Of a stretch of 64,000 nucleotides of DNA, positions 44,930 through 55,220 are shown piece by piece (position 1 is the stretch's first letter; every line of letters starts with the position of its first letter). Source of the stretch: Symbiodinium natans (taxonomy: Eukaryota; Sar; Dinophyceae; Suessiales; Symbiodiniaceae); NCBI GenBank assembly GCA_905221605.1, contig CAJNDS010000169.1:367001-431000 (forward strand), given 5' to 3'. The notes under the pieces are model-generated. The model was not told the DNA's origin. It ran no database searches and was given only the letters and a program-made list of their open reading frames with translations. The position numbers and the translations under genes are program-made.

Positions 44930-47900
44930 TCACTTCAAAGAACCACAGGCAAATTATGCCCAAATGCAACATTACTTGGAGCTCAAAGATGCCCAGTACA
45001 CAGTCATGCTTTCCGACTTTGCCAAGGCCTTTGAACGGGTGAATCCCTGGTGGGTACTACAGTGCTTAGCGGCAAGAGCTGCCCCTGCCTGGATCAAAGC
45101 TTACGTCATCCACCTTATGTTTGGGAGGCGCACCCAGCATAAAGTGCAAGGTTTCTTGCTCGAGCCTATCTCCATCCACCAAGGCCTTGCTATGGGAAGG
45201 GCGACTTCTGTTGTCCTTATCTGTCTCGCCTTAGATCCCTTGATTTGGGCGCTGCACGACATTTCTTCCTTCATAAGACTAACGGCTTACATGGACGATA
45301 ACAGCGCTGCCTCCAAAGGCCTGCATTGGGTGGAAAAGGCACAAAGAACTTTCGAACCAGCGCATAGCGCGGGGTTACAAGTTCTCCGTCACCAATGCTT
45401 CCAAGCAGGGTTTATTTCTTTACAGGTTCTCCCTGGGGATGTCAGAGCATGCATAGCCCAATTTGGTGTCGCTTGGATTGAGTCCAAACAGCTTCCACCG
45501 AGCAATACTCTCACCATTGGAGGTCCCTCATTGCATCAAGCCTTGTGCTTACTGCTTCAACAGAACATCTACAGCCTCGACCAAGCAATGAGGATGTCCT
45601 TGACTAGGCTTGACGTGCGACACGGACTGCTCTTAGTAAGCGGAAGCAAATGCTACGTCCTGTCTAGCGATATGCTGCTTTGCATGTGCACACAACAGCA
45701 AAATTTCCAGGCTTTGTTGGCTTGCATTATTGCATCGCCTTGCAAATGCAAATGCAAAACTTCTATTCTTACCAACAAGCCCTTCAAAACTGCTGATATC
45801 CTTCTCCTCGACATGACGCCTTGGGGGTCTAAGATTATTGCTGAGACTGCAACAATGTTGGGCTTTATCCTGCGTGGCCGCATGTCAAAATATGAATGGG
45901 AGCAAGCAACGTCTATTGATGAAATCCATTGGGTTGGACAAAGGAAAATGTCAGATGTTTCCTTGCGCATGCTGACCCTTGATAAGGCCTTGTGCAATAT
46001 GTTGAGAAGGAATAAACAAGCTCTTTCCCTTACTGCATCAATGCCTGCCAGGATTCAATTCCATACGGCCTTCATTGCCTCTTGCCCTCTTTTCTGCAAT
46101 TCCTTGTACGCCTTCACCAAAAGGCATATGCTCAAAGCACTAGCTATTGCCAGCTCAACTATTTTGAGGCGTCCCTGGATTCAGGCCAAACATATGGCGG
46201 GCGTTTTTGATTTTATCAAAGCGCCTAGGGCAATGGATCCTGAGATAGGCGCCATATTATCTAAAGTTGGCCTACTGCTGCGCTGGAGAGGCAAATGGGC
46301 TTTAAACGTTATCCTGCATGACCTTGAAAATGCGCATGCGGCCAACCTTCCCTTCTACCATTCGTTGCTTGTGCAAGCCAGGCAAGCCATTCAGAAATCA
46401 GTCTCCTTAGGAGACTCACCAATCATTGAGCAGTTCAAAAGCAAGTGCCATGATGCCCTATCTGCTGCGCTGCCTCGAGTGAGCCCTCACTCAGGCGGTC
46501 GCAAGCTCAAGCAGGCGCAAATTGCGCTTAGAGCAGTGTTGCGCAATGCTGCTTGTGTTCAGGCGCAAGGATATCTTCGACAAAAAGTTGCGAACCATGC
46601 ACATGAGAGACAGCTATGTGCCATTTTGCTTGCGCTAAACCTCCCGCCAAAGAACGTGGCTTCGGATGTCACTCGTTGCTACGCACTTAGATGGGCCATT
46701 GTTGAAGAAGCCGATGCATATTTTGTGTACAGGCAATATGCCTCTAGGGACGAGCAATGTAGAGTCTGCCTACGCAAACAAACAGGGAAAGAGCTCTGGT
46801 ATGACAATGGGTTCGGCAGCATGCCAGTCTGCAAACTCTGTCATCTCAACCAAAGCTGCCCTGATGACCTTGCCCATGCCATCAGCTGCATGCTGCCTTG
46901 CTGTGATGTTAACCAAGCACCACTCCTGCAATGTGCGGCAATGCCTGGTGCTCCGGCTAGAACTATTACTTACAGAGCAGCTATACCCAATGAGCACCAG
47001 TGTACTTTCATCCAAAGCCACTGCCTGCTCTGTGGGCTGGGAGCAAACACAACAGAGCATTGGCTTACGGCTTGTGTGGTCACCAAAGCCTCCCTCTTTA
47101 TTGTCCTAGTCACATTGGGATATGCTGGCACTGCCTCGTTTGACTCCCTGTGTCACACTGCCCTTCCTAAGATCAATGTTGAGGGAGGGATTGACAAGAA
47201 ATTCTGTGCCGTCCTATTAGCATGGATTGCGACCATAAGAAGATATACTATGGAACAGCAATGCACCTGGCACCCTGGATGGTGTGAGACACCGCAACGG
47301 GCAAAACACATCAGTAACATACCCAAGCTCGCGTCACGTCTTTGGAATACCATCCCGAGGATGTTACTTCCCAAAGCATTACCGGCATGGTGGGTTGACA
47401 CGGAACGCTGCAAGCCCTGTTGCAACGACGGAGGACTCCATATTGAGGTCAAGCATCCCCTTTCTGCCTTAATTAAAGCAAGCGCCCAAGGTGTTACCGT
47501 CTCCCCCAGGAATGCCAATATAGGGGATGTCTTAGCAACATTAGATGCGCAGCATTACTTGCTTGCACCTATGTATCAACAGACCCTTGGCGTCCCTAAT
47601 GTTGCTCTATGGCCTAAAATGTGTCATTGCGGCAATCTGCACCTTAAAGTTACGGCATTAAGGCCAATCCCTGCAGGTACTCCACTTATTGTTGAGTTAA
47701 AACCTGTCAAAGATACCCACCTTGTTGCTCAATTTGACGGCAGCTGCCACGTGCAAGAAGGTATCGGTGGCGCGGGTGGTATCGTATGGTCGCCCGGACC
47801 AGTCCCGGTAATTCTTGAAACGATTGCCATCCCACTCCAGCCTTGTCCAGACTCTATGTTTGCGGAAATATGCGCCGCTGACGCAACGTTGGACAAGGCA

Positions 47901-49355
47901 TTATCTCTAGCTGCTAGCAATCAAATTAGGGAGGTTATCCTTCAGGGCGACTGCATCAACATTGTAAAGCACTTTGCTGGTGCCTTGAGACTACATAGGG
48001 AAGACCTAGTGCGAAAACTGGACAACATGTGGCAAAAGTTAACGCACACACCCATTACAGTGCATTGGTCATACGTCCCTCGCGTCGGCAACAAAGTCGC
48101 TGATCACCTGGCAGGAATCGCTGCTAACAGTCTCCGCTACGAAGCACCCCTTCATGAAGATGTCTTCTTTGACTCGGGTGAGGGTCAGCCTCATATGCAA
48201 ATAAACACTGAGTGCTTTCCGCCTATTCTGTTGCCTTCCAAGCAATGGCACCTGCAAGCTATACAGGACTTGCATTCCGGAGCTGAAACTATTTCTCTTG
48301 AGGCCCCCCCACTTTGGAATCCGGAACTGCTTTTGCGGTTTTGCCTCTACAATCGGATCAAGCCTCCCCCCGAGCTTGATACAACGTGGCCAGGGCTGGT
48401 CCAGTATCGAAGGCCATCTTTGCACCCACAGGGTAGATATTATGCCATACGGCACTGGCAAACGAGTAAAAGGCTAACACGTTTCTTGGCCATCGGACCG
48501 AACGCAATTGAAATCGACATGAAAGGTGCGCATTATACGCTTTTGCGCCTCCTTACATGTCACAGCCCTACTCACCCACCCCTCCCAACGTTGCTTGAAG
48601 CCAGGGAGCTATTTAGTAGTCACCTTGCACGCGCGCCCAAAGCACAAACAGTACAAACCAAGCACTTGTTGCAAAGAGCAGTTGGAATGGACAGCAATGC
48701 TTTCCTTCGGCATGTTTATGAAGGTAGTATTGCTGCTTATGCCATCCCCCCTGCCTTGGCAAGTTTTCTTGCACATTTGGTGCAGGCTAAAGCTACCCTC
48801 CAGGTTATGATCCAGCAAGGAATCCCTTTTTACCAACCGGATGCAAGGGTCAACAACAGGAATTGGGCAACTTTTGCACTTGAAGCTGCGGAAAGCTTCG
48901 TAATGCGAAAAGGGCTCGCTGCAATGCTCCCGTACTGCGCAGGCACAGTGCTTTGGGTACATGACGGGGTGTACGTCAAAAATAGAAACGCAGTTTCACC
49001 CTTCATCGAAGGGGCTACTGAAGCGTTGGTTCAGCTCATCCAGGTGGGGCAGCACTGTCATCCACAGGTCACACCTAACCAGGAATTTGCTAACCTACAA
49101 GATGTCTTTGCTATTACCACCACGAAGAGTGAATTTAATGCGGCAGTTGATGCGTTAAACGCTGCGGGTATCGCGTGTCATAGCCCTGCTCTCCCAAAGC
49201 ACCCAAAGGCAACCACCAACAGGGTGTCCAAGCGCCTTATCCTGGAAGTTCAGGATATACTAGAGGTCGAGAGGCAAAGAGACGATAAAAGGAGACGCGT
49301 TGATGTTACAGCTGTTCCGCGTAGGGGATTGTGGGTAACACCCCCCTCGTTGTGA
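44862..49355 (+). CDS. LINE ORF4: RT, Cys/His motifs, RNase H, extra C-terminal polymerase-like domain
   Basis: 1497 codons. The RT continues at HPAQALLNHF with motif A MLSDFAKAFERV (Asp52), motif B HQGLAMGRATSVV and motif C AYMDDN (143-146). Two Cys/His groups follow (CRVCLRK...CKLCHLN and CLLCGLGANTTEHWLTAC, about 630-735). RNase H is at about 955-1085: QFDGSC, FAEICAAD, LQGDCIN and VGNKVADHLAG. Residues about 1200-1420 do not belong to usual LINEs. They carry AIEIDMKGAHYTLLRLL (Asp1219) and VLWVHDGVYV (His1367-Asp1368), reminiscent of motifs A and C of family A polymerases. The stop is followed by an overlapping ATG (TGATG). Confidence 0.85.
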   Translation: MIESLTPQSTLSLLSHPAQALLNHFKEPQANYAQMQHYLELKDAQYTVMLSDFAKAFERVNPWWVLQCLAARAAPAWIKAYVIHLMFGRRTQHKVQGFLLEPISIHQGLAMGRATSVVLICLALDPLIWALHDISSFIRLTAYMDDNSAASKGLHWVEKAQRTFEPAHSAGLQVLRHQCFQAGFISLQVLPGDVRACIAQFGVAWIESKQLPPSNTLTIGGPSLHQALCLLLQQNIYSLDQAMRMSLTRLDVRHGLLLVSGSKCYVLSSDMLLCMCTQQQNFQALLACIIASPCKCKCKTSILTNKPFKTADILLLDMTPWGSKIIAETATMLGFILRGRMSKYEWEQATSIDEIHWVGQRKMSDVSLRMLTLDKALCNMLRRNKQALSLTASMPARIQFHTAFIASCPLFCNSLYAFTKRHMLKALAIASSTILRRPWIQAKHMAGVFDFIKAPRAMDPEIGAILSKVGLLLRWRGKWALNVILHDLENAHAANLPFYHSLLVQARQAIQKSVSLGDSPIIEQFKSKCHDALSAALPRVSPHSGGRKLKQAQIALRAVLRNAACVQAQGYLRQKVANHAHERQLCAILLALNLPPKNVASDVTRCYALRWAIVEEADAYFVYRQYASRDEQCRVCLRKQTGKELWYDNGFGSMPVCKLCHLNQSCPDDLAHAISCMLPCCDVNQAPLLQCAAMPGAPARTITYRAAIPNEHQCTFIQSHCLLCGLGANTTEHWLTACVVTKASLFIVLVTLGYAGTASFDSLCHTALPKINVEGGIDKKFCAVLLAWIATIRRYTMEQQCTWHPGWCETPQRAKHISNIPKLASRLWNTIPRMLLPKALPAWWVDTERCKPCCNDGGLHIEVKHPLSALIKASAQGVTVSPRNANIGDVLATLDAQHYLLAPMYQQTLGVPNVALWPKMCHCGNLHLKVTALRPIPAGTPLIVELKPVKDTHLVAQFDGSCHVQEGIGGAGGIVWSPGPVPVILETIAIPLQPCPDSMFAEICAADATLDKALSLAASNQIREVILQGDCINIVKHFAGALRLHREDLVRKLDNMWQKLTHTPITVHWSYVPRVGNKVADHLAGIAANSLRYEAPLHEDVFFDSGEGQPHMQINTECFPPILLPSKQWHLQAIQDLHSGAETISLEAPPLWNPELLLRFCLYNRIKPPPELDTTWPGLVQYRRPSLHPQGRYYAIRHWQTSKRLTRFLAIGPNAIEIDMKGAHYTLLRLLTCHSPTHPPLPTLLEARELFSSHLARAPKAQTVQTKHLLQRAVGMDSNAFLRHVYEGSIAAYAIPPALASFLAHLVQAKATLQVMIQQGIPFYQPDARVNNRNWATFALEAAESFVMRKGLAAMLPYCAGTVLWVHDGVYVKNRNAVSPFIEGATEALVQLIQVGQHCHPQVTPNQEFANLQDVFAITTTKSEFNAAVDALNAAGIACHSPALPKHPKATTNRVSKRLILEVQDILEVERQRDDKRRRVDVTAVPRRGLWVTPPSL

Positions 49356-49396
49356 TGCGTGTAGTCCCCATTTCAACCACCCTCCCTCTTTCGTGA

Positions 49397-50029
49397 TGGC
49401 GGCACCTTTGGCTCAGACCAGTTGTGAACGCCCGGGCACAACCAAACATGCTGGCCGCCACACGCTGCCTCCTGGCTTGGCGTTACCATGAAGCCATTGG
49501 TAGTCATTCCAGCACAGCTGACTTCGAACTCACAGTCCTCCCTGCTGCAGCGGGAGCGATCCTCGTGGCTCTCTTAGAGGAAAGCAAGTCGAACGAAGCC
49601 CTTTCCCCGTACCATAAGGATCGTTTATATCGAGGCGTCTCCTTTGGTAATCCACTGATCATTCACGAGATTGTCGAAGATCTGGATGAGGAAAAACTCC
49701 TACTTGCATGGACTCTCATTGAAGTCATTGCAAGGCTGGACGCTGCCACTCAACCTCGCGCTACCGTGTCAATGCTATGGAAAATAAGTGCACCAAATCT
49801 CCGTGCCATCTCGTGCGTTGGAGAACGTGCGCTTGCCCAATCACTTTCGGAGCACTTTTCTTTGACCCCCAAGTGGTCTTCACGAGTTGTCGGGGCTTTA
49901 ATCGGGCACAAAACTGGATGGGGTAGGGTAGAGGCATTGCTCCAGGTCTTAACGCCAAGAGCAACAGTCATTGCCCGTGAACTGTGTGAGTGTGAACAAT
50001 TCCCCTATCACTTCTTTTGGCCGTGGTAG
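49397..50029 (+). CDS. LINE-associated ORF5, unrecognised
   Basis: The frame is open from 49397 and the first ATG is 49448 (MLAATRCLLAWRYHEAIGSH). About 194 codons from that ATG, mostly helical (AILVALLEESKS, EKLLLAWTLIEVIARLDA). It follows ORF4 by under 100 bases on the same strand and has the same general codon style. No domain recognised. It may be an accessory gene of the element. Confidence 0.55.
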   Translation, partial: WRHLWLRPVVNARAQPNMLAATRCLLAWRYHEAIGSHSSTADFELTVLPAAAGAILVALLEESKSNEALSPYHKDRLYRGVSFGNPLIIHEIVEDLDEEKLLLAWTLIEVIARLDAATQPRATVSMLWKISAPNLRAISCVGERALAQSLSEHFSLTPKWSSRVVGALIGHKTGWGRVEALLQVLTPRATVIARELCECEQFPYHFFWPW

Positions 50030-50376
50030 TCATACCTTGTTTCTTCTCACACAATAGATCCAGAGCCACGTTATTGGCTTTAATGCCCCTGGCTGGACCC
50101 ACCTCACTTTGGCCATCTGTTCGCAGACAGTGGAGCTATGTGCCAATGTGTCCACTGAGTGAGGGTGTGGTTGCCCCTTGTACTTTGTGCTCGGTGGGCT
50201 TTATTGCCGCTTATGGTACTTGTACCTTTACGTGCTCCTCTGTTATTTGCTTCGTTGTTTGATCACTGCTAACATTGTGATCACCTACCCCTCCCCATCC
50301 GAATATAGTTGGCACATGCGTGACAGTTATTTTGCTCAAGCGCTCGTTATGGGAGCACTGACCCTTAACCCGCGCA
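50030..50376 (+). other. Gap between ORF5 and ORF6
   Basis: Holds a hydrophobic open frame (50178-50414, no early ATG) with GGLYCRLWYLYLYVLLCYLL and, later, MRDSYFAQALVMGALTLNPR. It overlaps the start of ORF6 in another frame. It could be a small membrane protein or a frameshifted N-terminus of ORF6. Undecided. Confidence 0.3.
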
Positions 50377-51729
50377 ATGGCCTTCTGTCTGGATTTGGCG
50401 CCGGATCATCTTAGGAAGATTCTTGGCTCTTCCATCCATACTTCGCCCTGCCTCTTCTCGTATGACAACAAATTCTGCACCGTGGAGTCCAGTATCGCCT
50501 TTTGCATTATGCAGCTGGCTGGCACGGTCTCCATTCGTGCACACTTGGATGCCGATGTAAAGTCCTCCGAATTGGTTGGGGCTGCTCTCCAGCTTATCCA
50601 CCGCTGTTGGTCCAAGGGACTTGCCCTCCAGTTAAGGGAGATAGATGGATGCGGATGCCTTGAGTGGCAGCAATGGGGGTTGCAAACTCTGCGCGCTATG
50701 GGTTCGGTGAGTGTGGCGTGGCATAATGTACTTGCTGGCCACATCGGGCAGGCGTATATAATTGCGCTCCCGGTAACATTGCATGCATCTTGCAGAATTG
50801 CCACTACCACCCTGGGCAGCTACGAGGTGTTTTTTCTTCGGTTGAGCTCGCTGTCCTGTCTGCCTGTTTTCCGTCTTCATGCACCTCTTCTCGCATACCA
50901 AAGGTCACCTCCCACCCTGCTTGCTCGTGCCACCCACCATGGTTTTTGGCCTGGCGTTCTTAAACGCCCCTCTGGGCCCCTCCCAGCCGAGAATGGCACC
51001 GGTGCGCCACGAGTGCAAGAGTACCAGTTCACCACCCAAACGGCCTGCGCCTTTCACGAACAGGGTCTTGGTGCGACCTGTGCTTTCGTTGGCCAAATCA
51101 CCACCTTCGTCCTCGTTGAAGTTGGACTCGAGTTTGGATGTATGCTCAAGTACACCATGTGTTGCTCACCCTACACGCACGGAGAGTGGTACCTCCTCGA
51201 CTCTACCCAACTAGGCGCTGAACTTCTTCCGCTCCTCCTGGAAAACATGGCCTTCCGACTTGATCTCAATCTGGTGCAAATCCAAGTAGTTGTCCAGGGA
51301 CTGACTTTTGCTGTCCCTCTAGTCAGCTTTCTTGTTGATTGGCCTGTTGGCACGGTCTTTATTGCTGTTGCCTTCCCCTCCTTTGAGCACATGGTAGAGG
51401 CGCATCCGGTCCTGGTAGGGTCTTACTTTAGTAGGCGCCTCTGTATTGTCAATCCGCCTGATGGGATGCTCCCTCTCAATCTCACAATCGATCCAATGCT
51501 GCCGGTCCTAATGCTGCAAATACTAATTGTGCAACACATGCGGCAACGGAGTGGTTACCTTGAAAGTCGGGCTTTCGTACTTTGCGATGAACAGGGCTTT
51601 GTTGCGGACACGTGCACCAAAATCCAAACAGCGTTCCATGAGGATGCGAGGGTGCTTCTTAAGTACAAGTGCCTCACCTTCGAAGGTCACCTGTTTAGAT
51701 TGGTCTCCGCCTCCCACAGCCTACTTTGA
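50377..51729 (+). CDS. LINE-associated ORF6, unrecognised
   Basis: 450 codons from ATG 50377 (MAFCLDLAPDHLRKILGSSI). Mixed alpha/beta character, rich in Leu/Val (VGTVFIAVAFPSFEHMVEAH; LPVLMLQILIVQHMRQRSGY). It has a ubiquitin-like looking C-terminal end (VLLKYKCLTFEGHLFRLVSA), which is only a vague resemblance. It ends at TGATG like ORF4. Same strand and spacing as the LINE ORFs. Function unknown. Confidence 0.6.
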   Translation: MAFCLDLAPDHLRKILGSSIHTSPCLFSYDNKFCTVESSIAFCIMQLAGTVSIRAHLDADVKSSELVGAALQLIHRCWSKGLALQLREIDGCGCLEWQQWGLQTLRAMGSVSVAWHNVLAGHIGQAYIIALPVTLHASCRIATTTLGSYEVFFLRLSSLSCLPVFRLHAPLLAYQRSPPTLLARATHHGFWPGVLKRPSGPLPAENGTGAPRVQEYQFTTQTACAFHEQGLGATCAFVGQITTFVLVEVGLEFGCMLKYTMCCSPYTHGEWYLLDSTQLGAELLPLLLENMAFRLDLNLVQIQVVVQGLTFAVPLVSFLVDWPVGTVFIAVAFPSFEHMVEAHPVLVGSYFSRRLCIVNPPDGMLPLNLTIDPMLPVLMLQILIVQHMRQRSGYLESRAFVLCDEQGFVADTCTKIQTAFHEDARVLLKYKCLTFEGHLFRLVSASHSLL

Positions 51730-51892
51730 TGCTAGGACGGCTGGCTTTGCTGCATTGGTAACGCCTTCTTGCCGCCTTTTGGCTCACACTGGCGTAGTAG
51801 TGCTTTGGCTCATGGGAGTCTGAGGCTGCCCCGCGACGTCACTTTCCTGCCGCCACACTATACGACTCGTTGCCTTGCGGCCCAACTTGAGC

Positions 51893-52378
51893 ATGTCAAC
51901 AGAGGAAGATTGCCTTGACAGCGACCCAAGGCAGCTTGAGTACGCCCGTACTCTTGCTCTGCCGCAAGCTCTGTCCTTGGATTTGTCCCCGGTGGCCTTG
52001 ACGCTGGTCCTAGGCAATGACCCTCTAATTCCTCTTTGCGGAGGTGGAGAGGACCCTGTACAAAGACTGACATCGTCAGTCGCGCAACGCCTTCTTGTGG
52101 ATCTCTGCAACATCAAGGTGGTTCTTGCCCTGCCATTGCAGAGTGTTCATGGCACTGAAAATGCCGCGGATGCCTTCCAGGCTTGGCTTAGTTGGAGCAT
52201 AAGACAAGAAATAAAGATCGGCCAGGTCTCGGGCGGCTTAGACTTTCATTGGCACATGCTTCATTGGTGCCAATTGGCTATCCAGTCTGTGGCCTGTCTT
52301 GCATCAGTGAACCCTCCCCGAACGAACCACAAGCTAAGGGGATGGGACCTTATTCCTGATATCAGAAAAATTTTCTGA
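51893..52378 (+). CDS. LINE-associated ORF7, unrecognised
   Basis: 161 codons from ATG 51893 (MSTEEDCLDSDPRQLEYART). The frame opens earlier only by TTG. It reads LALPQALSLDLSPVALTLVL, and later a Trp/His-rich stretch (HWHMLHWCQLAIQSVACLAS). No domain recognised. It is the last ORF of the same-strand series that begins at 36.6 kb. Confidence 0.5.
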   Translation: MSTEEDCLDSDPRQLEYARTLALPQALSLDLSPVALTLVLGNDPLIPLCGGGEDPVQRLTSSVAQRLLVDLCNIKVVLALPLQSVHGTENAADAFQAWLSWSIRQEIKIGQVSGGLDFHWHMLHWCQLAIQSVACLASVNPPRTNHKLRGWDLIPDIRKIF

Positions 52379-52967
52379 CGAAAATTAGCTTGCATTTTGG
52401 AATTGGAAGTGACGAGTTCCACAGATCTTCACGAAGTCTTGCATGTGTTGGTGAGTCTCTTTCCCTTGAGCATGCTTGGGTATTTCCGTCATGCTGCAGC
52501 CTTTCCCTCTTCAGGTGAGGCTTCGGAAATTTTTGTTGTGGGCCCGCTACGCTCTTAGTGCTTCTTAGAGGTTTCGGGCCTGCTAACCTGGTGTTCCGCC
52601 TTAGGCGGCGTGCACGCCAGACCCCTGAGTGGGCTGGCAGATGGACCGTGCTCCCGAGCTCACTGGTTCTGGTTCGGCCTCCTCTGGCACGTCCAGTACC
52701 GGGACCGTGAGTTTGCTCACGCGTGGGCAGCTTCGCTTGCGCCGCCGGGTGGCTTTTCAGTTTGCCTGGCTCAACAGCTTGTCTGCACGGATCGCCCTTC
52801 TCGAAGACGACTCTCTTGTCCGCAGGGTGCTTGCTGCTTGGTCCTCAGTTTTGCCCAGGCGTCAGGCTTGATGCCTTCTTCTCCGATCCTGTCCGAAGCT
52901 GCCATCTGCCCCGTTTGCAACGGTGACTTGTTTGTGCCAGACAGTGCCTTGCCTTGCAAACAGTGAT
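52379..52967 (+). other. Stretch between LINE ORFs and recombinase ORF
   Basis: Contains an open frame 52629-52871 (reads LTRGQLRLRRRVAFQFAWLN, SARIALLEDDSLVRRVLAAW) and a Cys-pair piece in another frame (EAAICPVCNGDLFVPDSALP). Both look like fragments of a retroelement polyprotein leading into the next ORF, but no continuous frame joins them. Confidence 0.35.
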
Positions 52968-55220
52968 ATGGAGTTGCTCGGTTCGGGATTGTCTAGAGGG
53001 GATTTTGCAGCCGAACTTCCAGAGAATTTTGCATCCGAGCATCCTGTTGCTCCTTCCCGCCAGAGTGAAGGCTCCATTGAGGAATTCCCTATGGACGAGG
53101 AACTGCATGCCTCCCCGGAAGGTCCCCAAAAGGACGCGCTTGTTGTGTCGCCGGCTTCATCTCCTGCGAAGGCCCTTTCCTACGAGCCATCTCCTTTTGA
53201 TATGCCTGTTACGAGCTGTGCCTCGTTGGGATCTGACCTTGATGCCGCTTCGGTTGATGATGGTAGCGGTGTTGATGAGGAAAGGGCTTGGTGGTCTCAA
53301 GTTGCAGAAGAAGTGAATTTGCACTCATCCTGTGATCCGCTCGCAGGGCAGGTCGTTGACTTCAGGACCACCTCCGCAGCCGCCCTTCGTTCTCAGTGGC
53401 AGTTGGAAGATGCTGGTGCCCTTGTTCAACCTTGGGAGACGGGGGTGTTTGGGGAGATTTTCGGAGGCAAGCCCGCTTCCTTGTTTCCCCAAAACAAAAG
53501 GTCGGTCTTTCCTCTGTTGGCCAGCGAAGGTGTGTCTTCAAATGAGATTTCTGAGAGCCTAGCCAAAAGGCCCAAGAAATCGACCAGACCTTTGAGCTTC
53601 GATCGCGTGGTGCAACAACGTGCCATTGTCAGTTGGAGGGATCAGAGAAGCTCCCAGTTTGACATTGGGGTTGAGCTTTGGCGCCGCTTGTTGAACTCTT
53701 GGTCGGGATGTTCTCTTGATAGCGTGATTGGTTCTTCGCAGGACGCTCAGAGCCAAAGAGGAGTCCTCACAGACCTGTTTAGAGGGAAGGCGCCCTCTAC
53801 GCTGGTTAAAAGGTCAAGAGCCGTCTCGTTCTTGTTGGAGCACCTTGAGCCAGAGCATTTCTTCCCTTGTTCCGAATGTTCCTTGTACGAGGCATTAAAG
53901 CGCATTGAGCGCAAGGGGGTGCCACTCAGCCGGATCACTTGAATCATGGAAGCCCTGAATTTTGTAAGGCATGTTTTGGGAGTACATGAGGTGGATTGTC
54001 TGGTGAACAGCCGCCGGTGCCGGGGACTATGCACCAATGAGGTTTTCACGGAGTCTAAACAAGCACCTGCGCTGACGCTGAGCCAGCTGGAGAGGCTTCA
54101 TGTTGTCTTAGAGGAACATGCTGATGCGTGGACGAGGCATTTCGCTGGTGCTGCACTCGTGACTTGTTACGCCAGATGCAGGCGGTCGGACGTCCAGCAC
54201 ACTGACAAGATCGTATGGGATGCAGACTCAGAAGGCAGGCTCGCCTATGTCGAGTTGCAAATTGGCTTGCACAAAACCAGCCGACTACAGAGCAAGAGAC
54301 ACCGATTCATGCATGCTGTGGCCCCGGCTGTTGCTTTGCGGGGCGACTATGCTTCCAGGTGGAGAGAGTACCGGCGCGAGCTTGGGTTGGCAGACCCACC
54401 TCACATGCCTTTTTGCCCTGCTCCTGACCGAAGCGGAGCCCCGACTGTGCGGGGCATTGAATCAGATGAAGCGACGGCGTGGTTGAGGCTGATCTTGAAG
54501 GAGGATGATGACAGTGAGTGTCGTGTTTCTTCCAAATCCTTGAAGGCCACGGTGATTTCATGGGGAGCGAAGCGAGGTCTCGAGCCACTCGTGTTGCAGA
54601 GGTTAGGCTACCACGCTGCAGGAGGCATGGATGTTGTTTACTCTCGTGATGCCCAAGCTCCTCTGCTGTTACTTGTGGAACGCTTGATAAAGGAGATCAA
54701 AGACGGAGCTTTCCGCCCAGATGAAACTCGGGGAGGCAGGCTCGACATCAGGCGCTTGGCTCGCTTAGCTGTGCCAGCAGTTGGTGCAGCGGTCGAAGAG
54801 GTGTGCCCCGAAGCTGGAGTTGCCCCAGCTGACGATGAACTCGAACCACCGGCGCCGGAAAGGGCAAATCTTGGTCCCTTTCATGGCGAGGGAGGTGATG
54901 ATGATGGCGCAAAGCCTGGCAGTGAGGCCTCCGAGAGGCCAGCAGACTCTCCATGTTGTGAGTCCTCCTCATCATCATCTTCTGAAGACGAGGATGATCA
55001 GCCCATGTCGTGGGTGGGTCCGAGGAGCGCAGTGCCTGCGGGTTTTGATCTGTGGATGCATGCCCAGTCCTTGATCACCCACTTGGCGCCAAGCGCAAAC
55101 TTCCGGAACTTGTTGGCTTGCGGTCGACGTGTGGGCCCGCAGCATCGCAAGTTGGAAGGGAGGCAGCTTGGAGAGGCCAAGCAATGTAAATTTTGTTTCC
55201 AGTTACCAAAGGGTCCTTGA
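52968..55220 (+). pseudogene. Second tyrosine-recombinase ORF, split by one in-frame TGA
   Basis: From ATG 52968 (MELLGSGLSRGDFAAELPEN) the frame runs to TGA 53940-53942, and the same frame continues at once (MEALNFVRHVLGVHEVDCLV) to 55220. The first part holds an acidic N-terminus and the core-binding region (DLFRGKAPSTLVKRSRAVSF; ERKGVPLSRIT). The second holds the catalytic part, numbered from ATG 53946: Arg78-containing YARCRRSD, Lys110 in HKTSR, SSKSLKATVISWGAKRG where HxxR would be, LQRLGYHA, and Tyr232 in VVYSRD. The HxxR arginine is Lys here. The C-terminus is acidic with a Ser/Asp/Glu run. The TGA is most simply a nonsense mutation. No RT was found next to it. Confidence 0.75.

Larger units (their letters stand above)
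35927..52378 (+). mobile_element. Giant LINE-type retrotransposon encoding a C5 DNA methyltransferase
   Basis: Up to seven plus-strand ORFs. ORF1 36643-39144 (unknown); ORF2 39102-42941 (methyltransferase); ORF3 42938-44929 (endonuclease, RT start); ORF4 44862-49355 (RT, RNase H, extra domain); ORF5-7 49.4-52.4 kb (unknown). The endonuclease-RT-RNase H order is that of non-LTR elements. Methyltransferase-bearing LINEs have been reported from dinoflagellates, so the class is known. The limits are uncertain: the 5' end is placed at the spliced-leader relic, and I see no poly-A tail or target-site duplication. ORF5-7 may be separate genes. Confidence 0.7.
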
